From NCBI GenBank assembly GCA_003343705.1, contig QAKR01000025.1, positions 1-48,756 of the forward strand: a stretch of 48,756 bases of DNA, in the 5' to 3' direction. Below the pieces are notes generated by a model, which had not been told where the DNA came from, did not search any database, and saw only the letters and a program-made list of their open reading frames with translations. The stretch comes from Clostridiales bacterium (GTDB taxonomy: Bacteria > Bacillota > Clostridia > Oscillospirales > UBA644). This document shows positions 25,652 to 34,084 of this stretch, one piece after another (positions within the stretch are counted from its first letter, which is position 1; every line of letters starts with the position of its first letter). The position numbers and the translations under genes are program-made.

Positions 25652-25680
25652 TTGATTTATAATGAAAAATGTGTTATTAT
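25652..25680 (+). promoter_or_regulatory. promoter of maf-mreBCD-PBP2
   Basis: TTGATT (25652-25657) and TATTAT (25675-25680) are 17 bp apart with TGT before the -10 box. The start near 25687 gives a short leader to maf. Confidence 0.7.
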
Positions 25681-25711
25681 TTAATATTATAGAATAAGGT
25701 GGGTAAGTGCG

Positions 25712-26272
25712 TTGAAAATAATTCTTGCCTCAGCATCTCCAAGACGAAAAGATATCCTGTCCCAAGTAGGAATGGATTTCGAAATACGTGTTTCAAATGC
25801 AGACGAAAACAATGTTCACGGAACTCCTTCGGAAGTCGTAAAAACACTTGCCCTACGAAAAGCAAACGCTGTTTTATGTAAAAGTGGTGAATTTATTGTT
25901 TCTGCGGATACTGTAGTTTCTGTTGATGGTTTAATAATGAATAAGCCTGAAAATGATGATGATGCCAAACGTATGCTTACAATGCTTTCAGGTAGAGCGC
26001 ATGACGTTTTTACAGGCGTATGTGTTAAATGCCCAGACAGCAGGATTTTCAGTGATGTGTGCAAAACAAAAGTTTTCTTCCGAACACTTGAGGAAAAAGA
26101 GATAGATAATTATATAAAAACAGGTGAACCAAAAGACAAAGCAGGTGCATACGGAATACAGGGAAAAGGCGCATTGTTTATAGAAAAAATAGACGGGGAT
26201 TACAACAATGTTGTTGGGCTACCTGTTGTTACACTTTACAAATTGTTAAAAAATGCGGGGGTGTCATTTTGA
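25712..26272 (+). CDS. maf: Maf nucleotide pyrophosphatase
   Basis: A cytosolic house-cleaning enzyme that hydrolyses non-canonical or modified nucleoside triphosphates (dTTP/UTP type in many Maf proteins) and is linked to septum inhibition. The 186-residue product has the N-terminal LASASPRRKDIL, the SADTVVSVDG block with the catalytic Asp, the middle SGRAHDVFTGVCV and GAYGIQGKGALFI near 150. This order is diagnostic. The start is TTG at 25712, after AAGGTGGG. Its stop overlaps the mreB start by 3 bases, so this is the first gene of the morphogenesis operon. Confidence 0.95.
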   Translation: MKIILASASPRRKDILSQVGMDFEIRVSNADENNVHGTPSEVVKTLALRKANAVLCKSGEFIVSADTVVSVDGLIMNKPENDDDAKRMLTMLSGRAHDVFTGVCVKCPDSRIFSDVCKTKVFFRTLEEKEIDNYIKTGEPKDKAGAYGIQGKGALFIEKIDGDYNNVVGLPVVTLYKLLKNAGVSF

Positions 26273-27288
26273 GCTCTTCTAACTTTATAGGGGTATCCCT
26301 GGGAACATGCAATACGTATATATATAAACGTGGTAGAGGGATAGTTTTGGGCGAACCGTCTGCCGTTGCTTGTGATGCATATGATGAAAGCAAAATAATT
26401 GCCATGGGGTATCGTGCTAAAAAAATGCGCGGTAGAACTCCAGAGACAATAAATGTAATTTTCCCTATAAATAAAGGTGTTATCGCAGATTTTCAAAAAA
26501 CCGTATTAATGCTTAAATCATATATTGAGAGAGTTAAGCGAAATCGTTGGGGGCTTGAAATATTTATTGCTGTTCCGTCCTCGGCTACGGCAGTTGAACG
26601 CCGTGCAGCCAGCGATGCAGGTATAGCTGCAGGGGCAACCGCCGTCACTCTTATTGAAGCGCCTATTGCCGCAGCACTTGGTTGCGATCTTGATATATTC
26701 GATGAAAAAGGACAAATGATTGTTGATATCGGTGCAGGAAATACCGGTATTTCCGTTCTTTCATTAGGCGGTGTTGCATATTCAATTAAATCTGATATGT
26801 GTTCTTCAACTTTTGATAATGATATAATTAATTATTTACGTAAAAATAATCGTATGCTTATAGGCGCTGAAACAGCTGAAGAAATAAAGATAAAATTAGG
26901 CTCTGTTCTTCCGGGTAATACAATAGAGTTTATGACTGTAAGTGGCAGAGATATTGTTCGAGGACTCCCTGTGGAGACTGTTGTTTCCAGTGAAGATGTC
27001 CGAGAGGCTATGCAGGCAAGCATTAACGGCATAATAGATGCCATTTTATATGCCCTTGAGCATATTGCTCCCGAACTTTCAGCCGATATAATTAAAAATA
27101 AAATCCACCTTGTTGGGGGCGGTGCCTTATTACACGGGTGGGAAGAACTTATACTTAAAAATACTGGTATTCCTGCTGTCGTTGCACCCAATCCTCTTGA
27201 ATGTACGGCTATCGGAGCAGGTAAAGCTAATGGCTTAATGCGCAGAATAAAAAGTAAAAATAATCCAGATCCTTCTGCGTCAAAATAA
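26269..27288 (+). CDS. mreB: divergent MreB cell-shape actin
   Basis: MreB forms membrane-bound filaments that steer wall elongation. The 339-residue product matches MreB along its length (GRTPETINVIFPINKGVIADF, AVPSSATAVERRA, GSVLPGNTIEF-region, LVGGGALLHGW). Three nucleotide-site loops differ from the usual pattern: phosphate loop 1 is VSLGTCNT instead of IDLGTANT, so the conserved Asp is Ser; loop 2 is DIGAGNTG instead of DIGGGTTE; and the GDEMD-like turn is CSSTFDND. The catalytic-type Glu in LIEAPIAAALG is kept. The start is TTG, overlapping the maf stop. ATPase activity or filament dynamics may differ; I infer this only from these residues. Confidence 0.92.
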   Translation: MSSSNFIGVSLGTCNTYIYKRGRGIVLGEPSAVACDAYDESKIIAMGYRAKKMRGRTPETINVIFPINKGVIADFQKTVLMLKSYIERVKRNRWGLEIFIAVPSSATAVERRAASDAGIAAGATAVTLIEAPIAAALGCDLDIFDEKGQMIVDIGAGNTGISVLSLGGVAYSIKSDMCSSTFDNDIINYLRKNNRMLIGAETAEEIKIKLGSVLPGNTIEFMTVSGRDIVRGLPVETVVSSEDVREAMQASINGIIDAILYALEHIAPELSADIIKNKIHLVGGGALLHGWEELILKNTGIPAVVAPNPLECTAIGAGKANGLMRRIKSKNNPDPSASK

Positions 27289-27333
27289 TTGTCGATTGCA
27301 ATTATATAAATAACAATACGTAAGTTTAATATA

Positions 27334-27366
27334 TGACAAGGAGCATGGTGTTTATGCGGCTTGTCA
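27334..27366 (+). promoter_or_regulatory. hairpin over the mreC ribosome site
   Basis: TGACAAG (27334-27340) pairs with CTTGTCA (27360-27366), with inner GCAT/ATGC pairing. It ends at the first base of AAAGGAGG, the mreC ribosome site, so it could affect mreC translation or protect the mRNA end. Confidence 0.4.
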
Positions 27367-27380
27367 AAGGAGGTTTGCCA

Positions 27381-28235
27381 ATGAAAAAATCTTTTTTTAA
27401 ATCAAAGCTTTTTATAATTTTAATATTTGTTATATTATTTTTATCAGGTTTTATGCTTTCGTTTGCTGTGGGCGGCGGAAAAATGCCGCATAAGCAGTTA
27501 ATAGGGGTTGTTATGACCCCGGTAGAGACATTCTTTTCAAATATAGGCAACGGTGTTTCAGGGTTTTTCTCATCATATACTAATTATTCAGCCCTTGAAG
27601 CAGAGAATACCGAGTTGAAAAATAAAGTAAATGATTTACAAACTCACTTGAACGATAATCTGTACTTAGAACAAGAAAATGATCGCCTTCGAGCTTTGCT
27701 CGGTTTGAAAGAAGAAAATACTGAGTTCCAATTTGCATCTGCAGATGTGGTTTCTCGCAGTACCGATGGATATGGAGGGAAATTAACTCTTAATGTCGGA
27801 ACTAACAGCGGTATAAAAAATAAAAACGTCGTTGTTACGGGTGAAGGGTTGGTCGGGATGGTTACAGACGTCGGGCTTAATTGGGCAACTGTCACAACTA
27901 TACTTGACCCACAACTTGCGGTAGGCGCAGCTGTATCTTCTACAATGGATACGGGGATGACAGAAGGAACACCGGAACTTAAAACGGAGGGGCTTTGTAA
28001 ACTTTCATATATGGACGTTTCAATTATTGTAAAACGCGGAGATATAATTGAGACCTCCGGTCTCGGCGGAACATTTCCTAAAAATTTAACAATCGGAGAA
28101 ATAACAGAGATTGTTACAGAATCACAGGGGCTTTCCATGTATGCTAAAGTAAAGCCGGCTGTGGATATTGCAAACGTAAAAAGAGTCTATATTATAACAA
28201 ACTTTGATAACGCTGGAGTTTTAGATGAAGATTAG
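27381..28235 (+). CDS. mreC: rod shape-determining protein MreC
   Basis: A bitopic membrane protein that links MreB filaments to PBP2 outside the membrane. The 284-residue product has a short basic start, one membrane helix (about 12-32), a coiled coil (about 65-105, with LEAENTELKNKV) and the beta-rich MreC domain (GLVGMVTDVGLNWATVTTILD, GDIIETSGLGGTFPKNLTIG). The ATG at 27381 follows AAAGGAGG by 7 bp; an ATG 48 bp upstream is in frame, but the extra residues are not needed. It overlaps mreD by 11 bp. Confidence 0.93.
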   Translation: MKKSFFKSKLFIILIFVILFLSGFMLSFAVGGGKMPHKQLIGVVMTPVETFFSNIGNGVSGFFSSYTNYSALEAENTELKNKVNDLQTHLNDNLYLEQENDRLRALLGLKEENTEFQFASADVVSRSTDGYGGKLTLNVGTNSGIKNKNVVVTGEGLVGMVTDVGLNWATVTTILDPQLAVGAAVSSTMDTGMTEGTPELKTEGLCKLSYMDVSIIVKRGDIIETSGLGGTFPKNLTIGEITEIVTESQGLSMYAKVKPAVDIANVKRVYIITNFDNAGVLDED

Positions 28236-28734
28236 AATAACGTTGTATTCAATTGTTTTTTTTATACTTTATGTGTTTACTTATATATGCCCATTTTTCA
28301 CGGTTAACGGTGTTGGACCGCAGCTTTTATTCTGCGGTGTTTTGGCTCTTTGCATGTTTGAAAAAGAACGGTTTGGTGCGATTTATGCAATTATTTTCGG
28401 CCTTTTTGCCGATTTTGCTTCCGGGACCTTATTCGGATTAAACACTGTTTTCTTTATACTTCTTGTATTTGCTTGTTCTCTTTTATTTACAAAGCTTTTA
28501 ACTATCAATATGTTGTCATATTATATATGTGCTTCTATTTTACTTGTTTTAACGGACATGCTTTATTTTCTTTTAAATATAATGTTTTCAGGTGTATCGG
28601 AATTCGGCACTTTACTTGTAAGAATAACTGTACCGAAACTCTTTATAACCTTACCGTTTATGTTTTTAATTTATCTTATTATAAAAGCAATTGCAACAAA
28701 AAAAGAATGGAGGCCGTATAATGAAGAATATTAA
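28225..28734 (+). CDS. mreD: rod shape-determining protein MreD
   Basis: A polytopic membrane protein of the elongation complex. The 169-residue product has about five hydrophobic segments and the short motif FGLFADFASGTLFGLNT, where the Asp-x-x-x-G-x-x-x-G pattern is typical of MreD. The start ATG lies inside the 3' end of mreC and its own end overlaps the PBP2 gene by 14 bp, showing tight operon coupling. Confidence 0.9.
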   Translation: MKIRITLYSIVFFILYVFTYICPFFTVNGVGPQLLFCGVLALCMFEKERFGAIYAIIFGLFADFASGTLFGLNTVFFILLVFACSLLFTKLLTINMLSYYICASILLVLTDMLYFLLNIMFSGVSEFGTLLVRITVPKLFITLPFMFLIYLIIKAIATKKEWRPYNEEY

Positions 28735-30736
28735 AATTGTACGACCAATAATTATTCTTGTTATTTTCTTTATAATTTGTACTCTTTTTGTGTTCAGACT
28801 TGTTAAGCTTCAGTTAATAGACGGGGAATCTTACCGTGCACAATCAGAGCAAAGCGTTGTGACAACAACTGTCGTTAAAGCTTCCAGAGGTGATATTCTA
28901 GATCGCTTTTGTCGTCCGCTTGTTCAAAATACTAAAACGCTGACAGTTATAATAAACCGAGGTGCTGTTGAAAGTTTTAATCAAACAATATATAGGCTTA
29001 TAAAAGTTTTTGACAGTTGTAATGAAGAATATATTAACACTTTTCCGATTTCAGTAACGGCACCTTATAATTATCTTGATTATGTAACTCCCAGCGATAA
29101 ATTTAAAAAATATCTTAGTGATAAAAATATTTCTGCCGATCTTTCGCCTGCAGAGATTATGGAAAAACTCACAGCATATTACAATCTTGAACTTTTTGAT
29201 GATGCATATAAGGGGAAAATAATATCCGTACGTTATGAAGCGGAACTTCGAACATCAAAAAATATGTTTGTTTTTGCCGAAGATGTAGGAACGACAGCTT
29301 CAACAATAATAAAAGAAAACAGCAAAAAGCTTGAAGGTGTATATCTCGACGTTGAACCTACCCGTGTTTATACCCACGAATACTTTGCTTCACATATTTT
29401 AGGGACAGTAGGCAGAATTTATGCTGAAGAATACGACGAGCTGGCTTCTCAAGGCTACTTGATGGATGATTTTGTCGGTAAGTCCGGCATAGAAAAATAC
29501 TGTGAGCAATATTTACGAGGCACAAACGGGCAACAATCTACTGTTCGGGACAGCTCGGGTACGATAACCGATATTATTCAAAGCGTTGAAGCTAAGCCCG
29601 GAAATGATGTCATTTTAACCCTTGACACATATATGCAAAGTATTGTTGAAAACGGTTTTGAAAAACTTGTTGCAGAGTATAAAAAGCTTAACGGTGAAGA
29701 AGCCGCAAAATCAGCAGCAGCAGTTTTTTTAGAAGTGGATTCAGGCGAGGTTCTTGCTATGGGAAGCTGGCCTACGTATAACCTTGCAACGTATAACCAA
29801 GATTTTGCCACTCTTTCCAAGGATCCGGGAAAACCCTTTGTAAATCGTGCAATAGCCGGGTTGTTTTCGGAAGGTTCTACTTTCAAAATGGTAACTGCTA
29901 TTGCGGGGCTTGAAACAGGTGTAATCAATAAGCATTCAAGTCGTATATGTACCGGTGTTTATACTTATTTTCCAACATATCAGCCATCTTGTTTTAACCG
30001 CAAAGCTCATGGGCGTGTCACGGTTGAATCAGCTCTTCAAAAGTCCTGTAATGTTTTCTTTTTTGATGTTGGTCGGCTTGTGGGTATAGATACTTTAAAC
30101 GAGTATGCAAAAATGCTTGGATTTGGACAAAAAACAGGTATTGAACTTACTGGCGAAGCAAACGGAACTGTTGCTGGGCGTGCAGACAGAGAAGCCCAAG
30201 GTTTACGCTGGGAAGAGGGTGAAACCTTACTTGCTGCTGTTGGCCAAACTGACAACACCGCCACTCCTCTTCAGCTTGCAAATTATGTGGCAACAATTGC
30301 TGCCGGAGGTAAAAAACATACTCCGCATATTGTTAAGGCTGTACGTGACCGTGAAACCGGAGAGATAATAATGGAAACTTCAAAAGAGTTTGTTGATCTC
30401 GGTATAAGCCCGGAAACAATTAAAACAGTAACAGAAGGTATGAAGCTTGTTGCGGAAGAAGGTGGTTCTGCATATAGTGGATTTAAGGATTTTGCATATT
30501 GTAAGGTCGCGGTAAAAACGGGAACCGCAGAAGTCTCCAATGGTCTACCAGGATCCCTTCTTGTAGGTTTTGCACCGGCTGATAATCCTAAAATAGCTTT
30601 TGCTGTTGTAGTTGAAAACGGTGGTGCAAGTACTACGAAAATAAATGCAGAGTTTGTAAAAGATGTTTTATCCTATTATTTTTCCGGATACAACAAGAGT
30701 ACTGATAATAGCCCTGAGGGGGAACTGTTGCGTTGA
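28721..30736 (+). CDS. mrdA: penicillin-binding protein 2 (class B transpeptidase)
   Basis: Cross-links peptidoglycan during cell elongation. The 671-residue product has an N-terminal membrane helix, the PBP dimerisation domain (about 50-280, with TYVEPTRVY-like VEPTRVYTHEYFASHILGTVG region) and the transpeptidase domain with STFK (386-389, the nucleophile Ser), SCN (442-444) and KTG (599-601). All three active-site motifs are intact. The ATG at 28721 follows TGGAGG; upstream in-frame codons lie in mreD. The usual partner rodA is not next to it. No strong terminator follows the gene. Confidence 0.94.
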   Translation: MKNIKIVRPIIILVIFFIICTLFVFRLVKLQLIDGESYRAQSEQSVVTTTVVKASRGDILDRFCRPLVQNTKTLTVIINRGAVESFNQTIYRLIKVFDSCNEEYINTFPISVTAPYNYLDYVTPSDKFKKYLSDKNISADLSPAEIMEKLTAYYNLELFDDAYKGKIISVRYEAELRTSKNMFVFAEDVGTTASTIIKENSKKLEGVYLDVEPTRVYTHEYFASHILGTVGRIYAEEYDELASQGYLMDDFVGKSGIEKYCEQYLRGTNGQQSTVRDSSGTITDIIQSVEAKPGNDVILTLDTYMQSIVENGFEKLVAEYKKLNGEEAAKSAAAVFLEVDSGEVLAMGSWPTYNLATYNQDFATLSKDPGKPFVNRAIAGLFSEGSTFKMVTAIAGLETGVINKHSSRICTGVYTYFPTYQPSCFNRKAHGRVTVESALQKSCNVFFFDVGRLVGIDTLNEYAKMLGFGQKTGIELTGEANGTVAGRADREAQGLRWEEGETLLAAVGQTDNTATPLQLANYVATIAAGGKKHTPHIVKAVRDRETGEIIMETSKEFVDLGISPETIKTVTEGMKLVAEEGGSAYSGFKDFAYCKVAVKTGTAEVSNGLPGSLLVGFAPADNPKIAFAVVVENGGASTTKINAEFVKDVLSYYFSGYNKSTDNSPEGELLR

Positions 30737-30781
30737 CAAAATAAAGGCGGATTTTTTGTACACTTTTTTACTAAATATCTA

Positions 30782-30810
30782 TTGATTTGAAGCTGAAAAT
30801 ATAGTATAAT
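30782..30810 (+). promoter_or_regulatory. promoter of the GH99/GH71-like lipoprotein gene
   Basis: TTGATT (30782-30787) and a perfect TATAAT (30805-30810) are 17 bp apart. Transcription should start near 30817. Confidence 0.75.
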
Positions 30811-30839
30811 TATAATAAATATATTTTGAGGATGGAATT

Positions 30840-32663
30840 ATGAAGAAGAGAGTAGTATTATCGATTTTATTAGCAGTATCACTTTTTATCACACTTACGT
30901 TTTCATCTTGTAGTGTTATCAGAGGTGAAAAATATGACGGCCCGTTTTCAGATGTAAATGGCACTTATGCTGCTGTTGACGATCTCGGCCGTGAGCTTGT
31001 TATGAACGTCGCAAAACCTCAACAGGAAAAGGCTGTAGGTATTTTCTATTTTCTTTGGCAGGGAGAGCATGATACATTCGGTCCGTATGATAACGAAAAA
31101 ATAGTCGCTCAGAACCCAGATGCTGTTTTAAGTGAAGAGAACTGGCTTAATTACGGCGGAGGGGGTCTTAACGCCCATCACTTTTGGGGAGAACCTCTTT
31201 TCGGATATTATACATCTAAAGATAAGTGGGTTATGCGTAAGCATGCTCAGATGTTGACGGATGCCGGAGTGGATTTCATTGTTATTGACACTACAAATAC
31301 TGAAGCATATACCGATCGTGCTAAAGATTTAATTTCGGTTTGGTATGAACTTTACGATAACGGTTATGATGTGCCCAAAATAGCATTTTACACAAATACA
31401 GACGCCGCTACAAGAATGGGAACGCTATATACAAATATTTATAAAAGTACACTTTTAAATCGTAAATATCCTAAGCTTAGTGAGCTTTGGTATAACTGGA
31501 ACGGAAAGCCTATGATTGTCGGGACTTCAACCGGCGTTAGTGCTGAAATCAAAGAGTATTTTACAATAAAAGACAGCCAGTGGCCTAACGACAAAGTGAA
31601 AAAACCAAACGGATTTCCCTGGATGGAGTTTGACCGTAGTCTTACAAAAGATGCGGTTTATGGTGTTAATGGCAGAAAAGAAGTTATAAATGTTTCTATT
31701 GCTCAGCACAATGAGACCCAAAGATTTAGCAATGCCGCATGGTATGGATCAAATGACAGAACAAGAAGCTGGCATGACGGAAGTAATGATACATCTGAAA
31801 ATGCTCTTTTATATGGATATAATTTTGCTGAACAATGGGATTTCGCTCTTCAGCAGGACACTGAGATGATATTTATTACGGGGTGGAACGAGTGGGTTGC
31901 TCAACGGCAGCCTTCAACTACGTCCGGATCCAAAGGCCCTATTGTATTTGTCGACTGTGCAGATCCGAACACTAGCCGTGATGCAGAACCTACTGCCGGT
32001 GCAATGGGTGATAATTATTATTTGCAGATGGCTGATTACATACGTAAATACAAGGGAACTGAATCCCGTGTTTATGTAGGAGACAGTGTTACAATTGATG
32101 TGAACGGAAGTTTTGATCAGTGGAACAGCGAAAAAATAACTGCAAAATATGTTGATTATAAAGGTGATACAGTTAATCGCTATGGAATGGCTTTTGGCGG
32201 AACTCCTTATACTGATTACACCGGACGTAATGATTTTTATAATATGAAAACTGCTCGTGATGACTCAAATCTTTATTTTTATGCAGATACTGTAAATGAT
32301 ATAACTATTGACAGTTCATCACCTATGTTCCTTTATATAAATTCGGGAATAAAAGGGAATACTTCATGGTACGGTTATGATTACCGAATTTCAGTTGAGC
32401 TCAATGCGGCAACGCTCCAAAAATACGACGGTTCCGCATGGCAGACAGTTGAAGGTGTAGATTATAAAATCGAAGGTAATAAACTTATGATTTCTGTTCC
32501 GCGTGCTTCAATTGGTGTAGAAAAAGCTGTTAATAATAACATTTTAAATATACAATTTAAGTGGACAGATAACTGCAAAGATAATGATATATGGTCATTT
32601 TATCAAAACGGCGATGCTGCTCCTTTAGGAAGAATGAACTACGTTTATTCTGAAGCAAAATAA
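30840..32663 (+). CDS. predicted lipoprotein with a GH71/GH99-like barrel
   Basis: The 607-residue product has a lipoprotein signal ending FSSC (Cys about 24). The next ~350 residues look like a TIM-barrel glycosidase of the GH71/GH99-like superfamily: GIFYFLWQGEHDTFGPYDNE at the first strand, HHFWGEPLFGYY, a VMRKHAQMLTDAGVDFIVID strand, YNWNGKPMIVG, and ITGWNEWVAQRQ, where W-N-E-W is typical of these families. The last ~200 residues look like a CBM9-type beta domain (VNGSFDQWNSEKI, ARDDSNLYFYADT). A surface glycosidase is likely; the substrate is not known. It has its own promoter inside the morphogenesis locus, with a weak hairpin (32677-32725) at its end. Confidence 0.78.
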   Translation: MKKRVVLSILLAVSLFITLTFSSCSVIRGEKYDGPFSDVNGTYAAVDDLGRELVMNVAKPQQEKAVGIFYFLWQGEHDTFGPYDNEKIVAQNPDAVLSEENWLNYGGGGLNAHHFWGEPLFGYYTSKDKWVMRKHAQMLTDAGVDFIVIDTTNTEAYTDRAKDLISVWYELYDNGYDVPKIAFYTNTDAATRMGTLYTNIYKSTLLNRKYPKLSELWYNWNGKPMIVGTSTGVSAEIKEYFTIKDSQWPNDKVKKPNGFPWMEFDRSLTKDAVYGVNGRKEVINVSIAQHNETQRFSNAAWYGSNDRTRSWHDGSNDTSENALLYGYNFAEQWDFALQQDTEMIFITGWNEWVAQRQPSTTSGSKGPIVFVDCADPNTSRDAEPTAGAMGDNYYLQMADYIRKYKGTESRVYVGDSVTIDVNGSFDQWNSEKITAKYVDYKGDTVNRYGMAFGGTPYTDYTGRNDFYNMKTARDDSNLYFYADTVNDITIDSSSPMFLYINSGIKGNTSWYGYDYRISVELNAATLQKYDGSAWQTVEGVDYKIEGNKLMISVPRASIGVEKAVNNNILNIQFKWTDNCKDNDIWSFYQNGDAAPLGRMNYVYSEAK

Positions 32664-32676
32664 ACTGACGCTAATG

Positions 32677-32730
32677 GTTAGGGTGAGTAATTTATGCCAT
32701 AAACATATTTTATTTCACCCTTAACTTTCT
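32677..32730 (+). terminator. probable terminator after the GH-like lipoprotein
   Basis: GTTAGGGTGA (32677-32686) pairs with TCACCCTTAAC (32715-32725) with one bulged base; TTTCT follows. The loop is large (28 nt), so efficiency is uncertain. Confidence 0.45.
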
Positions 32731-32763
32731 AATCTACGCTCTGTATACAAGGAGGGACAAGTT

Positions 32764-33513
32764 TTGGGGAAAGTAATCTTATTCGCTTCGGGCAAAGGCG
32801 GTGTAGGTAAGACTACGGCAACAGCCGGAGTAGGATTTTCTCTTGCTCAAAGCGGGAAGAAAGTGCTTTTACTTGACGCGGATATACGTTTACGTAATCT
32901 GGATCTTGTTTTAGGTGCGCAGGATAAAGCCATATATGATGTTCAGGATATATATTATGGACGTTGTGATGAGGAAAAAGCTATCCTTGCTTCAAACTCT
33001 CACCCTGGTTTTTATTTCCTTTCGGCTCCCCTTGAACTTACGGCACCCGCTGCAGAGATATATTCTTTTATTCTAAATTTTGCACTTGAAAAGGCTAAAA
33101 AATACGATTATATATTAATTGATTGCCCTGCCGGACTGGGTGAGGATATGGAAAAGCTTTTTTGCCGACAGATAAGGCTGGTATGTGTGGCAACCCCGGA
33201 TGTAACATCGGTTCGTGATGCAGAAAAAGTTGCTTCAGTAGCTGCCTCCAAAGGGGTACGTTACATACGGCTTATTATTAATAGAGTTAATAAAAAAGCC
33301 TTGAAAAAAACCGGGGCACCGAATGTAGATGATATTATTGATGATACGCACATGCAGCTTATAGGGATTGTTCCCGAAGATAAATATGTGTCACTCGCTG
33401 CCAATACCAAAAAACTGCTTTGTGATATTAAAAAATCAAAAGCCAGAATAACATTTTCCAACATCGCCTCACGCCTTGACGGTAAGGAAACAGGCTTGTA
33501 TAAAAATTTCTAG
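32764..33513 (+). CDS. minD: MinD-like septum-site ATPase
   Basis: A ParA/MinD-family ATPase of 249 residues. It has the deviant Walker A GKGGVGKTT (10-18), the MinD-typical DADIRLRNLDLVLG, DCPAGLGEDME, VTPD-like ATPDVTSVRDAEKV and IINRVNKK. MinD is usually ~265 residues and ends in an amphipathic membrane helix; here the end is ETGLYKNF, with little hydrophobic character. No minC or minE gene lies beside it, although they usually do in clostridia. The start is TTG at 32764, 7-8 bp after AAGGAGGG. It is followed after 10 bp by mgsA. Confidence 0.85.
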   Translation: MGKVILFASGKGGVGKTTATAGVGFSLAQSGKKVLLLDADIRLRNLDLVLGAQDKAIYDVQDIYYGRCDEEKAILASNSHPGFYFLSAPLELTAPAAEIYSFILNFALEKAKKYDYILIDCPAGLGEDMEKLFCRQIRLVCVATPDVTSVRDAEKVASVAASKGVRYIRLIINRVNKKALKKTGAPNVDDIIDDTHMQLIGIVPEDKYVSLAANTKKLLCDIKKSKARITFSNIASRLDGKETGLYKNF

Positions 33514-33523
33514 GAGGTTCATT

Positions 33524-33943
33524 ATGAACATCGCTTTAATAGCACATGATAAAAAGAAGGAGCTTATGGTTCAGTTTTGCATTGCATATTGCGGCATACT
33601 TTCAAAACATAATGTATGCGCAACTGCTACGACAGGAAAACTCGTAGCGGATACAACCGGGTTAAATGTCTACTGTTTCATGAGTGGCAGGCGTGGCGGT
33701 GACCAGCAAATAGCCTCCCGAATAGCATATGATGAAATCGATATGTTATTATTATTTCGTGATACGATGACCACACAGCCGCACGAAATGGACGAGATTA
33801 ATCTTTTACGTCTTTGTGATATGCATAATATACCTGTTGCTACCAATATTGCAACGGCTGAGATACTGATACGCGCACTTGAGCGCGGCGATCTTGAATG
33901 GCGTGAAATTTTTGCGGCAAACAGAGGTAAAACTGATTTTTAA
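33524..33943 (+). CDS. mgsA: methylglyoxal synthase
   Basis: Converts dihydroxyacetone phosphate to methylglyoxal and phosphate, a bypass of lower glycolysis when phosphate is scarce. The 139-residue product matches MgsA throughout: NIALIAHDKKKELM (with the active His), ATTGKL, SGRRGGDQQIASRI with the catalytic Asp, TQPHEMD with the second catalytic His and Asp, and IPVATNIATAEILI. The ATG at 33524 follows TAGGAGG, which overlaps the minD stop. In clostridia this gene often ends the mre-min-rodA cluster, as here. Confidence 0.96.
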   Translation: MNIALIAHDKKKELMVQFCIAYCGILSKHNVCATATTGKLVADTTGLNVYCFMSGRRGGDQQIASRIAYDEIDMLLLFRDTMTTQPHEMDEINLLRLCDMHNIPVATNIATAEILIRALERGDLEWREIFAANRGKTDF

Positions 33944-34084
33944 TCAGTTTATAATTAAAGTTTAACACGGGGAGAGTTGTCCTTTCGCGTAAAATTAAAG
34001 CGCGAATTTGGTCAAGAAAATATAGTCGCTTTAAAAACAGTTGGTTTTTATTACCCCGATTTTTGCGAGAGGATGTTAATTTAT

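Noticed and set aside
33977..34084. N-terminal extension of histidyl-tRNA synthetase
   Set aside because: It begins with TTG directly next to the putative site, has no match to HisS, and the ATG at 34085 gives the normal N-terminus and length.
33944..34084. T-box or other leader before hisS
   Set aside because: No T-box consensus was found, only a TTCGCG/CGCGAA hairpin; the same check before thrS was negative.
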